Assembly: GCA_963575745.1 (NCBI GenBank)
Contig: CAUYUJ010019370.1
Span: forward strand, 449,703-513,702
DNA: 64,000 nucleotides
Origin: Prorocentrum cordatum
Taxonomy: Eukaryota > Sar > Dinophyceae > Prorocentrales > Prorocentraceae
Reading direction: 5' to 3'
The notes beneath the pieces were generated by a model. That model did not search any database. It had not been told where the DNA came from and was given only the letters and a program-made list of their open reading frames with translations. Positions 51,190 through 61,358 of this stretch are shown piece after piece. The position numbers were made by a program, and so were the translations under genes. How positions within the stretch are numbered: position 1 is the stretch's first letter; each line of letters starts with the position of its first letter.

Positions 51190-53050
51190 ATGTATGCGCA
51201 GCTCCCCCTTGCACCCACTGAGCGTCTTCTTTCTAGTGACATTGTTTTTCCCTCCTCTTCCTCTCCGGCCGTTCCCGTCTCTTCTTCATCCTCCTATTCC
51301 TCCTGTTATACGTCGTGCTCCGTCTTATCCTCCTCCTTCCTGTTACTTCTCTTCCTTCTTTCCCTGCTACTGCAGACACTCCTGCTGCTGCTAGTCCTTC
51401 CCCTCCCTTCTTTGCGCTGGTCTCCCACGCGTCCTCTTCCTCCTCCTTTTCAGAATTCCCTTCATGGGTCATCCGTGAACGAAACAGAGAAGACTAGCAT
51501 GGAGCATGGCCCTTGCGCAAAGATGACACGCACGAGTCGAAAGGCGCATGCAATCCGCATCCTCTTCCTGCTCTTCCTCCTGCTCTTCCTCTTTCTGTTT
51601 CAACAGGGCAGAAGGGAGAGAGAGAGAGAGAGACTAGAGGGAGCAGCGATTCCTGTGAAATTGCCAGGTGTGCGAAGGAAGGGGGCGCAACACCCTGCAA
51701 TTTCTCCAGGATGTTTGGGGTTTCTGGCCTGGGCTCTCTCCTCCTCCTCCTCCTCCTCCTCCATCCCTTCCTCCTCCTCCTCCTCCATCTCCTCCATCTC
51801 CTTCTCCTCCTCCTCCATCTCCTCCTCCTCCCTCCTCCCTCCTCCCTCCTCCCTCCTCTTCCCTCCTCTTCCTCCTCCGGCTTGTCAGAGGGGCCACAAG
51901 AACCTGCCCAGGAGTCGCTGGGGCAAGCATCCCGGTCAGCACGGGCCGTCGGCGGCCGTCACAGAGACGACCCTCTCCAGGGCCCGACGGATCGAGGCCC
52001 GTCGTAGGGCCAACCCTCCAGGAGCTTAGGGCAAGGGCTTAGGCTTATGATGTTCCAGCCTACTTTAGTTTTGGCTACCAGAAAGAATTTCGAGCACCAG
52101 AAGCAAGTACCGAAGCTCGAGGGTTTTCACGTGTCGGGCCCTGGGAGACACTCGTCCGACACTGTTTCGATACTCTTTTGACACTCTCCCGGGTGCTCGA
52201 AATTATTTCAGGGATGCGGTCCGTAACTGGGATGGGAACACCATAAGTTTAGGTTTTGTCACTTGTAGCGTCTATAGAATCTCGTCGGATCCTCCTCTTT
52301 GTTTCCCGATGGGGCAGAGAGACATCGAGGAAGAGACGAACACGAGAGGGAGGCAGAGAGAGAGAGAGAGGGCGACTTGAAGGAGCAGCGACCTTTGTGA
52401 AAATGCAAGACTTGCGAAGTAAGGGGGCGCGACACCCTGTCACTTGGGTGTTTGGGATGCCTGGGATGAGAACCGCAGAAGCCATCTAATACAACGTTTT
52501 AATTTCTGGTGTCTTACATCCTCCAACGGAAATCCACGCTGCAGCTCCCCACAGCTCTGAACGCCAGGGCTCTGACGGGCTCTGGAACTCTTGCGGGTAA
52601 CAGCGTGGATGCTCGCTGGAGGATGTAAAACCCCAAACATTCCAAAACGGAATCACAGTGCTTCTACGATTCTCATGGCAGGAATCCCAAACATCCTGGA
52701 GATACCGCAGGGCTTGGCTCCCCCTTACTTTGCAAACCATGTGATTTCATAAGGATCACGGCTTCCTCGAGTCTCTCTTTCTCCCTTTGCCTCTCTGCCT
52801 CATCCGAAGAGGAAGAGGAGGAGGCGGAGACGAGCGCAAAGAAGGGAGGAGGGGGAGCAGCAGGAGCAGCAGCAGGAGGGTCTGCAGTAGCAGGACGAGG
52901 GGAAGAGAAGTAAGAGGAAGAGGAGTATAAGGAGGACGCGCAAGAGGAGGACGAGGAGTATGCGAGCGGAGAGGAAGGGAGAGACGAGCACCTTCAAAAC
53001 AAATAAGGCGAATAGTGGGCGCTGAGGGTGGGCTGCCCATGTGTATATAT
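51190..53050. repeat. Large nested inverted repeat (fold-back)
   Basis: The left arm 51,190-51,735 reappears inverted at 52,655-53,050. For example, GCGCAAAGAAGGGAGG and GTCTGCAGTAGCAGG at 52,830-52,895 are the reverse complement of 51,370-51,420; AGGAAGGGGGCGC and TCTCCAGGATGTTTGGG at 51,673-51,721 have inverted partners at 52,685-52,725. A second copy of that segment at 52,325-52,505 pairs with 52,625-52,790 to form an inner palindrome of about 465 bases (see TTACATCCTCC at 52,509 against GGAGGATGTAA at 52,618). A (TCC)n tract at 51,738-51,880 lies in the spacer. 51,881-52,324 holds nothing else recognised. No transposase is seen. Confidence 0.7.
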
Positions 53051-53140
53051 ATGTATATATATATACTTATTTATATACATAGAGAAAGGTATGTCTATAC
53101 ATACAAATATGTGTGTATGAGTACATCAGTATGTGCAGTC

Positions 53141-53324
53141 AGCAACTTTAGCTTAGCGTGTCGCTCCGCCGGTTCTGGCCCACCGCGCTTGGACGCCACA
53201 CGCAAGCCACGTCCCAGTCCCCAGGCGTCAGCATCCCGAGCCTTTCCCAGCTTTCCGCCGCCATCCGCTTTGTTGCTCAGCGTGTCGCCGGAGCTACCGC
53301 CGCGACACGCTGAGCAACAGTTCT
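53141..53324. mobile_element. Family D MITE-like element, copy 3
   Basis: Left end AGCAACTTTAGCTTAGCGTG followed by TCGC. The right end, reverse complemented, is GAACTGTTGCTCAGCGTGTC. The interior CTCCGCCGGTTCTGGCCCAC matches copy 1. An extra internal inverted pair, GTTGCTCAGCGTGTCGC facing GCGACACGCTGAGCAAC (53,271-53,318), makes a strong hairpin at the right end. Confidence 0.75.
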
Positions 53325-53384
53325 CACCCGTATGCATGTGCATATGTACAAGTGGCACGTGCGTGCCCAGGCTCATTCAAACAC

Positions 53385-53785
53385 CTGTGCAGGATGTGTG
53401 TGTGTGTGGTGTGTAAGGCGTGTGCGCGTGTGCGTTATGTGTTTTGTGTGTTTGGTGTGTGTAGTATGGGTTGCGTGTTGCGTGTGCCACGTGTGCGTGT
53501 TATGCGTGATGTGTGTGTGTGGGGGTTAGGTGTATTGTGTATGCGTGCGTGCGTTGTGTGTTGCTTTTGATGGGTGTGCAGTGTGTGATGCGTGTGTTAT
53601 GCGTGCGTGCGTGCGTGCGTGTGTGTGTGTGTGTGTGTCCTCGGAGTGTTATGTATGGTGTAGGTGTTGTGTGTATGTGTGTGTTCTGTGCGTGTTTTGT
53701 GTGTGTGCTGTGTTTTGTGTGTGGTGTGTGGTGTGTGTGTGTGTGTGCGTTCTGTGTTTCTTCTCTGTGTGTGTTGTCCGTCGGG
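53385..53785. repeat. Imperfect (TG)n / TGTGTGCG tract
   Basis: About 400 bases of GTGTGT/GTGCGT mixtures. Cys-Val-rich frames are artefacts. At 53,790-53,900 two GGATGTTTC/GATGTCTC units related to family K follow. 53,900-54,140 is unassigned. Confidence 0.9.
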
Positions 53786-54141
53786 GCTCGATGTTTGGAG
53801 GATGTTTCAAGGGAAACTGGCTTTTTCTAAGAATATTGTCGAAAAGGGGGCCAGATGTTTAGAGATGTCTCAGGCGAAACTGAAATGTTCGATTCATATG
53901 GCTCCAAAGCATGGATGTCCACTGCTTGTGTTTTTATCAGCTTAATGTTCTCATGACTTACGAAGGCTGTATGTTTGGATGGTGATGCGGCGATCTGCGT
54001 GAGGGGGGCATCCGACTTCCGGAAGCTTGAGGACGTCCTCGTCTCTGAGTTCTACCCCCTCGGAGAGGCGTGTATGATAATATATACGTCGGTATATATA
54101 TACATATACACATAGTTTTATTTATATATATATATATACAT

Positions 54142-55340
54142 AGCACCCCGCAGACGCGGGGGCGGTGGGGACGCCGGCAGTTTGCGAGACTCTGGAGAAG
54201 CCTCCGCAGGCGCCAATTCTTTTCGTTAAACAAATGTGGGGAGGTCGCGGGTGGGTCGCAAATGGGTCGCGGGTGGGTCGCAAATGGGTCGCACATGGGT
54301 CGCAGGTGGGTCGCGGGGTGGGTCATTGGTGGGTCGCGGGTGGGTCCCGTGTGGGTCGCGGGTGGGTCGCGGATGAGTCGCGGGGTGGGGCGCGGGTGGG
54401 TCGCGCGGTGGGTCGCGGGTGGGTCGCAAATGGGTCGCGGGTGGGTCGCGGGGTTGGTCGCGGGTGGGTCGGGGGTTTGGGTCGCGGGATGGGTCGCGGG
54501 ATGGGTCGCGGGGTGGGTCGCGGGGTGGGTCGCGGGGTGGGTCGCGGGTGGGTCGCGGGCGTGTCGACGACAACAAACAAACAAACAAACAATTAACAGC
54601 AACGGAACAAGCAGAATCCTCACCACGGATCCCCATTTCAGCCACGCACCTAGGGATAATGAATGACCGTTCGGTCCCCTTTGCTCTGATACGTACTTCT
54701 ATGTACATATATATATACACATATCTATATATATGTATACGTACACACACGTAGCACCCCGCAGATGCGGATAAGAGTGAGGGGGCGGTGGGGACGTCGG
54801 CAGTTTGCGAGACTTTGGAGAAGCCCGCCGCAGGCGCCAGAGTTCCAGAAAATATGCAACGAGCCCGCCGCAGGCGCCGATTTTTTCGTTAAGCCAATGT
54901 GGTTAGGTCGCGGGTGGTTGGTGTGTGGGTCGCAAATGGGTCGCGGGTGGGTCGCGGGGTGGGTCGCGGGTGGGTCACGGGTGGGTCGCGGATTGGTCTC
55001 GGGCTGGGTCGCGGATGGGTCGCGGGGTGGGTCGCGCGGTGGGTCGCGGGTGGGTCGCGGGTGGGTCGCAAATGGGTCGCGGGTGGGTCGCGGGGTTGGT
55101 CGCGGGTGGGTCGTTGGGTTGGTCGCGGGCTGGGTCGTGGGCTGGGTCGCGGGGTGGGTCGCGGGTTGGGTCGCGGGTGGGTCGCGGGCGGGACGACGAC
55201 AGCAAACAAACAAACAACAGCAACGGAACAAGCAGAATCCTCATCACGGATCCCCACTTCAGCCACGCAACCAGGGACAATGAATGACCGTTCGGCCACT
55301 GCACTCTGATATCTCTCTGTATATATATATATACACATAA
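54142..55340 (+). repeat. Family R: ~610-bp tandem duplication with GGGTGGGTCGCG arrays
   Basis: Two units, about 54,142-54,750 and 54,752-55,340, run in the same order. First comes TAGCACCCCGCAGAYGCGG; then GGCAGTTTGCGAGACTYTGG; then an array of 12-base GGGTGGGTCGCG/GGGTGGGTCGCAAAT units (54,237-54,565 and 54,903-55,193); then ACAAACAAACAAAC, AGCAACGGAACAAGCAGAAT and the family H motif (54,637 and 55,258); finally a (TA)n tract. Runs of GGG every few bases make G-quadruplex formation plausible. Arg-Pro-Thr repeat frames are artefacts. Confidence 0.9.
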
Positions 55341-56244
55341 ATGCTCTTCGGTGGATCTGCAAAAGCTGTCTTCCTCTTGCGCTCGAGGCTAGGTGGCGGG
55401 GAAGCGGAGGGGTATGGGATGAGGGGCAGCAGGCGGAGGAGGAGGAGGAGGAGGAGGGTGAGGAGTCTCACGTGAGGTGGAGGCCAAGGACGAGCGACGA
55501 CGAGGAAAAACATACATAATCGAGGATGGTGAGAAAGGAACATGGGAAAGGCGAGTGCGAAGCGGAGGAGGCGGCATAGGAGATTGGGCTCAGAATCGAA
55601 GGAGGAGGAGGAGGAGAAGGCATCGGGAGGAGGAGCTTCAGAGGAGGAGCAGGAGGAGGGGGAGGATGACAACGACGACGAGGGATGAGGTGGAGGGGGG
55701 GGGGACGGAGAGGATGAGAGGACGAGGACTAGGACGAGGAAGGAGGAGGACGTGACCATGAGAAGGAAAAGGCATCGGAAACCTATGACCCCAGCCGAAT
55801 CCTCAGTAGGGTTTGGGGCTATTCGTCGTATTTGTCGCCGGGGCCACGAGAAGGAGCAGCAGGTGGTCTTTGGCTACAGTGTTCAGAACTTCCTCTGCCC
55901 TGGATATTCAGAGAGAACTTCGGGCACCTGGGAGATTCCACCCTGGGTCGACGGATGTGGCGTAGCGCTGGGGGTTGGTTGGGGGGAAGACATAATATTG
56001 CAAAACGATACCATAGATAGAGATTGTACAATCATTGGGTACTTTGGATACGTTGCATTAAGGCGTTGGCCGGAACGTTGCATTACAGCATCCGCGGACC
56101 TGCCTCCGGCAACACGTCACCTCCGGACGTGGATTCTACTGGTTTGCGCCACATCCGCCGGTCCCTTGTAATAGGCCCTTCGTCGGTCTGGCCTGTGCGG
56201 AGTGCTCGGTCACTTCATGGCGTTGCTTAGGGTGGGTTCTGAAT
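55341..56244. other. Purine-rich block and unassigned sequence
   Basis: 55,430-55,770 is GGA/GAGGA-rich. In 55,770-56,244 a 139-codon + frame is open, but I recognise nothing in it. Confidence 0.45.
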
Positions 56245-56630
56245 AGAGTGGGCAAATGTCGGTTTCGTTTCGCATGCATCCGTAGGGTACGGGGTGATGT
56301 TCGCTTGTTGGGGCTCTCGCGGGGGTCTTGGTGGAACCCTCTTGGATCCAATGCGGAGCGTGCAGGAGCTTAACTGGGCCGTCCGCGACGCCTTGCGGAC
56401 CGTTTGGGGCGCCGTCGTGGGCCCCCTCTTGGATGCCTTGTCGCCAGTCGCGGGTCGCTGGGCAATGCGTCTGAAAGAGTGTTCCAAACACCGTAGGTTT
56501 CTTGAGGAAATGGGCACATGTTGGCTTCGTGGCGCAGGCGTCCGTGGGAAATGAGGTAGTCATGTTCGCATGTTGGGGCCCTCGCGAGGGTCCTTGAACG
56601 ACGGTGGTTGTGCCACATTTGGGCCCGAAC
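56245..56630 (+). repeat. Family B-related short units flanking a LINE tail
   Basis: CATGTTCGCATGTTGGGGCC and CTCGCGAGGGTCCTTG at 56,562-56,595 recur as TGTTCGCTTGTTGGGGCTCT at 56,296 and GGCTTGTTGGGGTCCTCGTG at 57,628. The LINE tail at 56,637-57,341 separates the copies. Confidence 0.55.
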
Positions 56631-56636
56631 ACAATG

Positions 56637-57341
56637 ACGCGTGATTTGCATGATCATAAAGTATCGCCGAGGCGACGCACAACTACACAAGCAGGCCCTC
56701 ACAGCTGTCGACGTTACAAACAACGAAGCACCAGACAAAGACCATTGCAACAATAGCACTAGCGACGACGACGACGCAGACAGCGACCCACTCCAGCGCG
56801 ACACGCCTGCCACGCTTGACGTGCACAGCGAGGACGGCGAAGACAGGGTTAGACCACAGTAGACATGGTGGGATCTTTGGTTGAATACATTCAGCGAGCG
56901 ACACGACGCGCGGAGCATCTCATGAAGCTCCACCGCATCGACATTTGGACGACGGTGCACGAGCGAAAAGTATGGCGCATGGCTTCCAGAGTCGCAAAAC
57001 ATGATCGCACACGGTGGACATGGCGAGTGCTGCAGTGGCAACCAGACCTCAACCCGCGCCAGCGGGAACAGAGGCAGCACCGTCGCCATCCCAGCCGCTG
57101 GGCCGACCCAGGACACCGAAACATGGACGGCACTCGAGCATCACTACACCGACCCCCGCACCAGCAAGCACACAGGACCGAGATCAGCAAGACGAACTTC
57201 CACAACCCGCGCCAAAGCCGACACCAAGGACTCCTTAATCCTCCCTCCGTCATCCTCTCCCACACCCGCACACACGAGCATACCGTGCAGCAGGCCGGCA
57301 TCGACCTCCATGACTTTCTTTCCCCCTTCCCCTCCCCATGA
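56637..57341 (+). mobile_element. LINE remnant: C-terminal reverse-transcriptase tail
   Basis: Reads ICMIIKYRRGDAQLHKQALT, an acidic spacer, then after a stop and frame change SLVEYIQRATRRAEHLMKLH, RIDIWTTVHERKVWRMASRV, AKHDRTRWTWRVLQWQPDL. It matches the order of the tail typical of dinoflagellate LINE reverse transcriptases: a basic MLR-I-like segment, WVEYIQRAT, DW, RRKWRWAGHVAR-like, then RW..L.W.P. It is 5'-truncated, has no catalytic domain and a frame break near 56,862, so it is inactive. WVEYVQRATR in the remnant at 63.4 kb shows that both come from the same family. Confidence 0.7.
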
Positions 57342-57451
57342 CTTGTCATACGTATGTCCCGCATTGCATGTTGCCCAGATGCGCCAGATTTCTGAGGCCA
57401 AGGCCTTGCCCACCGGGTCTTAGCTAGGCCCAAACGATGTCCGCAGCGGTG

Positions 57452-57504
57452 GTCGTATCGTATCGTATCGTATCGTATCGTATCGTATCGTATCGTATCG
57501 TATC
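57452..57504. repeat. (TATCG)n pentanucleotide microsatellite
   Basis: Ten almost perfect TATCG copies starting in GGTCG and ending in GGGAC. It lies 110 bases after the LINE frame ends and could derive from a LINE tail. Confidence 0.95.
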
Positions 57505-57529
57505 GGGACCGCCTGGAACCGTCGTGGAA

Positions 57530-58030
57530 CCCCCTGAAGGCCTCTTGGCTCGTCTCGGGTCGCTTGTCACGGCTTCGGAACCAGTTTGCCAAACATGTGG
57601 GTTGCCCTTTGTGAATGGCACAAGTTTGGCTTGTTGGGGTCCTCGTGGAGGGCCTCTTGGAAGGGTCTTGGGTGCTTCGTGGGCTGTTTTGAAGCCATCA
57701 CAGGGCGACTGGCTGCCATCCGGACTCGTCCAAAGACCCCCGTGAATCATTGCGAGGCCGTCGGCCGCCGTCCTTGCGCATGTCTGAGGCTGCTGGGGCC
57801 GCTGGCACGTTTCGCCGGGACCCCCCCCTCCAAACCGGCCGGACGGCACCCCCCAAGGGAGGGATTTTAGGGAGGGGCAGCGGTCTCACACGCCGTAGAC
57901 CCCAAGGGGTCGGCGGATTTGGGCGGGCACTCTGGGGTCCTGGGTGTCACCCTGTGGCCGTTTTGGGCGGTATCGGGTGCCCTGGGGGCCGTCTTGAGGC
58001 GATCTTGGCACTTCGTGGAAGCAAAGCAGG
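57530..58030 (+). repeat. Family B fragments
   Basis: GGCCTCTTGGAAGGGTCTTG (57,652), GCACCCCCCAAGGGAGGGAT (57,846) and CCTGGGGGCCGTCTTGAGGC (57,980) are B-type words or ends; there is no core. Confidence 0.5.
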
Positions 58031-58820
58031 GGCCACGCAAAGTCAACACGATCTGCCTGATCCAGCCTAATCTGGCACAGTCCCGTTCCATTCCGTTTAA
58101 GATGGGCTTGTCCGATTTTTCCGGCTTAATCCCAGGCTTCACGTGGGCCAGCCTGACTTACGCAGTTGCCCCCCAATTGGCTTTACTACCTGATCATCGC
58201 ACCTACGAAAGAGCATGTCATATCCCCTGACGATCACGAACGCGACCAGCGGGGGAGGGGGGCCGGTCACGGCGCGATTCGCTCTGGCGCCGTCTTGAAT
58301 TGTTTAGGACTAGCTCATCCCCAGCCGGCGCCGGCGCGAAACACGGCGTGACCAGGGATGGAGAGAGGGGCAGTGGCCGATCAAGGGCGTTGTCGCGACT
58401 GGCAAAACACGGTAATGAGTTGTTGTTTGCCAAAGGGGGGAGGGAAGGAGTCGGGGCCGATCACGGGCGTTGTCGCGACTAACAAAAAACGGTGTTTAGT
58501 TTTTGTTGATCGTTCTTGCGAAGACCTCCCAGGAGACGTCTCCTAAGACAGGCAGGCAAAGCCAACGCGGGGGTCGTCACGACACGAGCCCGCCAATCCG
58601 GGGCAGCACGAGCCACGAGGGGGGAATACGCACAAACACTCATGAACGCTGTTTTTGCCATGAGCATGTGGGCAATGGGGAATGGAGGGGATCCAGACAG
58701 ATCAGGAACTATGGATAACCATCCGATATCTTGGAGCCTGTGTAGATCCGCAGGGATGGGAGCAGGGGGGGAGGAGGAGGAAGGAGGACAAGGAGAAGAA
58801 GGAGGAGGAGGAGGAGGAGG
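58031..58820. repeat. ~80-bp duplication in an otherwise unassigned interval
   Basis: GGCCGATCAAGGGCGTTGTC, GCGACTGGCAAAACACGG (58,375) recurs as GGCCGATCACGGGCGTTGTC, GCGACTAACAAAAAACGG (58,455). Nothing else is supported. Confidence 0.6.
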
Positions 58821-58831
58821 AGGAGGACGGA

Positions 58832-58877
<46 letters not shown>

Positions 58878-59073
58878 GTGATGGTGATGGTGATGGTGAT
58901 GATGATGATGATGATGGTGATGATGGTGATGATGGTGATGATGGTGATGATGGTGATGCTGATGCTGATGCTGATGATGATGGTGGTGGTGGTGATGATG
59001 ATGCTGATTATGGTGATGATGATGATGATGATGATGATGATGGTGATGGTGATGGTGATGGTGATGGTGATGG

Positions 59074-59124
<51 letters not shown>

Positions 59125-59138
59125 CGAGGATGAGGATC

Positions 59139-59171
<33 letters not shown>

Positions 59172-59189
59172 CTGATGCTGATGATGATG

Positions 59190-59261
<72 letters not shown>

Positions 59262-59395
59262 GTGATGATGATGGTGATGATGATGATGATGCTGGTGCTG
59301 ATGCTGGTGCTGATGATGATGATGGTGGTGGTGGTGGTGGTGGTGATGGCGGTGGTAGTGGTGGTGATGCTGATGAGGATGAGGAGGAGGACAAG
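58821..59395. repeat. Long (GAT)n / (GGT)n array
   Basis: About 570 bases of GATGAT, GGTGAT and GCTGAT triplets. The 441-codon acidic frame and the poly-Met and poly-Ile frames are artefacts. Confidence 0.95.
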
Positions 59396-59482
59396 GAGGA
59401 CAAGGAGGAGAAGGAGGAGGATGGAGGAAGAGGAGGAGGAGGAGGAGGAGGAGGAGGAGGAGGAGGAGGAGGAGGAGGAGAA
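59396..59482. repeat. (GGA)n microsatellite
   Basis: GGAGGA triplets following the GAT array. Confidence 0.95.
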
Positions 59483-59659
59483 GTGTCCCTCTGGGCGCCT
59501 TCTGGGAGGTGCGGGTCGCTCGCGCCTGCGCCGCTCTGCCGCCGAGCCCTGCTGGCCGCCCCTGCGGGCGGCCCGGGGCCGGGCCATGGCCGCGCGGGGC
59601 TCGCTGGGCGCAGGGGCGCGGCGCCCGGCCGCGGGCCGGCGTGCCGGGTCGGCAGGCCC

Positions 59660-59840
59660 TGCGTGGGGGGGGGGATCAGGGGCAGGGATGGGGCAGGGAT
59701 GGGGGACAGGGGCAGGGATGGGGGGTCAGGGGCAGGGATGGGGGGTCAGGGGCAGGGATGGGGGGTCAGGGGCAGGGATGGGGGTCAGGGGCAGGGATGG
59801 GGGGCAGGCCCTGCGTGGGGGGTCAGGGGCAGGGGTGGGG
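59660..59840 (+). repeat. ~20-bp G-rich minisatellite
   Basis: About seven copies of GGGGGTCAGGGGCAGGGAT. The word GGCAGGCCCTGCGTGGGG occurs once at each edge. 59,483-59,659 is very GC-rich without a recognised feature. Confidence 0.9.
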
Positions 59841-59854
59841 GACGATCGAAATGG

Positions 59855-60034
59855 GTACACGTTGTTCATGTCCGATTTTTTCGGAGGTTCTTTTTGATTT
59901 TTTTGGGGGGGGGCCAGGGTCCTTTCGTTTCTGATTCTTCTATCCTGGGCCTCTTCCTGGCCACTGGGGGGCCAGGAACAATTAGCAACGAGCACAATCA
60001 GAAATGAGCACGATTAGAAATGAAAAACGTGTAC
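59855..60034. mobile_element. Family F small inverted-repeat element, copy 2
   Basis: Left end GTACACGTTGTTCATGTCCG; reverse complement of the right end GTACACGTTTTTCATTTCTA. The interior matches copy 1 at 24,346 (ATCCTGGGCCTCTTCCTGGC, GGGCCAGGAACAATTAG). Further AATGGGTAC inverted pairs at 59,851, 60,042 and 60,190-60,215 suggest the copy is embedded in a larger palindrome. Confidence 0.7.
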
Positions 60035-60429
60035 GGAGAGAATGGGTACGATGCCCAGCAGCAGTTCCGCTTCATTCTGGACAGGAGCTGCTGTCCGCGC
60101 CGCCGCGGACGTGGTCCACCGAAGGCAGAAAGCCGCCTGCCCAACAGCGGTCGCTGTCGGTGTTGGACAACACGTGCTGTTAGGCATTGTACCCATTTTT
60201 GTCCGTACCCATTTCTGGCGTCCCAAAAAATGGGGAAGAGCCCAGACCCCCTCGGGTCGTGAAAAAAATGCGACAGGACGTATTTGATAGTTCTGGGACC
60301 CTCAGGGCCCTCACCGGGCACCGGGAAGGTCAAAAAACGAAGCGGGATGAAGAGCCGGTCCCCGTGAAGGGATCCAGACCTCTGCGGATCGGCGTCATGT
60401 AAAAAATCATGACCTCGGGGGTGAGGGCA
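60035..60429. other. Flank of family F, unassigned
   Basis: GGGTACGATGCCCA (60,045) faces TAGGCATTGTACCCA (60,181), an inverted pair. Nothing coding is supported. Confidence 0.45.
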
Positions 60430-60850
60430 TGGAGTGGATTGGCCTGCCTCCGAAGAGGCTCGTCCAAGGGCGACGTCAGGAGGATAGGCTCAGGGAGAAG
60501 GACGGACAGGTGAGGAATGGGTGTTTGGACCTTCTCCTAGATTCTCGGCGGTTTTCCAGCCTCGGAATGCTCTCCAGCAGCTGCGCCTCGCCGAGGGCGT
60601 TCCAGGGGTGCCAGGATTGTCCCGAACGGCCGCCTGAGAACCGAGCCATGATCGGAAAACCAAGGGGCATTGTTAGGAGGGGATAGGCTCAGGGGGCAGC
60701 ATCGACCCCCAACGGGCCCCAACGCCCATTCCTCGCCGATACGGGCTCCGATAGCCCGCTCGGCTCGGTAGCGTGCTGTTTTCCTGCCTATGGCCTATCG
60801 CAGATATCTCGGCGATGAATCGCCGATTCCATGCCGATGTTTGCCCCCCT
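60430..60850 (+). repeat. Family G dispersed repeat, copy 3
   Basis: GACGTCAGGAGGATAGGCTC, GGAATGCTCTCCAGCAGCTG, GAGGGCGTTCCAGGGGTGCC, TATCGCAGATATCTCGGCGA, TGAATCGCCGATTCC, matching copy 1 over about 400 bases with gaps. Confidence 0.75.
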
Positions 60851-61257
60851 CACCGGTCACCCCTATCGTTGCCGCTCAGTTGGGTGGCGGAGCCAAAGTG
60901 CTTTGGTGTTTGATCACGGGCCCCTTTTTTCACGCAGCCTGCAAGGTTTTCGCGCTGAAGACCGCCAGAAAACCACCAGAGACCGCCGAGCACTACCAGA
61001 TGACCGCCGAAGACCGCGCAAGGCCGATGGGTAGCAAGGGCTCTATGATCGAATACCCGCACGAGCCACGAACTTCTCCATTCATGCTCTGGCCGCCTGG
61101 ACCGCGAAAAGCCGCCTTGTATCCAGGGGATGGATCGCGGTCGAGGGGTCTAGACTCTAGACCGCGAGGCCTAGAAAAACACCAAGGCAGAACGCGATCT
61201 GATAAATCGTTTTGGGTCCGCGCGGCTCTCTTAGGGTCATCGCAGGGCCCGCCTTGC
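60851..61257. other. Unassigned interval
   Basis: Short frames only; ACCGCCGAGCACTACCAGAT / ACCGCCGAAGACCGC is a small local repeat near 60,985. Confidence 0.4.
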
Positions 61258-61358
61258 CCCACCTGCGACGCGCGGAGCACGTGGCGCCGGAGGCGCCGCC
61301 AGGGGTCCTGGACAGGGGTTCGCCGCCGATCCAAGAGATCCGCCCAGACCTCCGCAAG
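61258..61358. repeat. Family C palindromic element, copy 3 (right half)
   Basis: GGCGCCGGAGGCGCCGCCAG, then CGCCGATCCAAGAGATCCGC, CCAGACCTCCGCAAGCCT, matching the centre and right arm of 50,730-50,845. The left arm is largely lost. Confidence 0.65.

Noticed and set aside
54323-55231. Arg-Asp-Pro-Pro-Ala-Thr-His repeat proteins
   Set aside because: Translations of the 12-base GGGTGGGTCGCG array; open in several frames.
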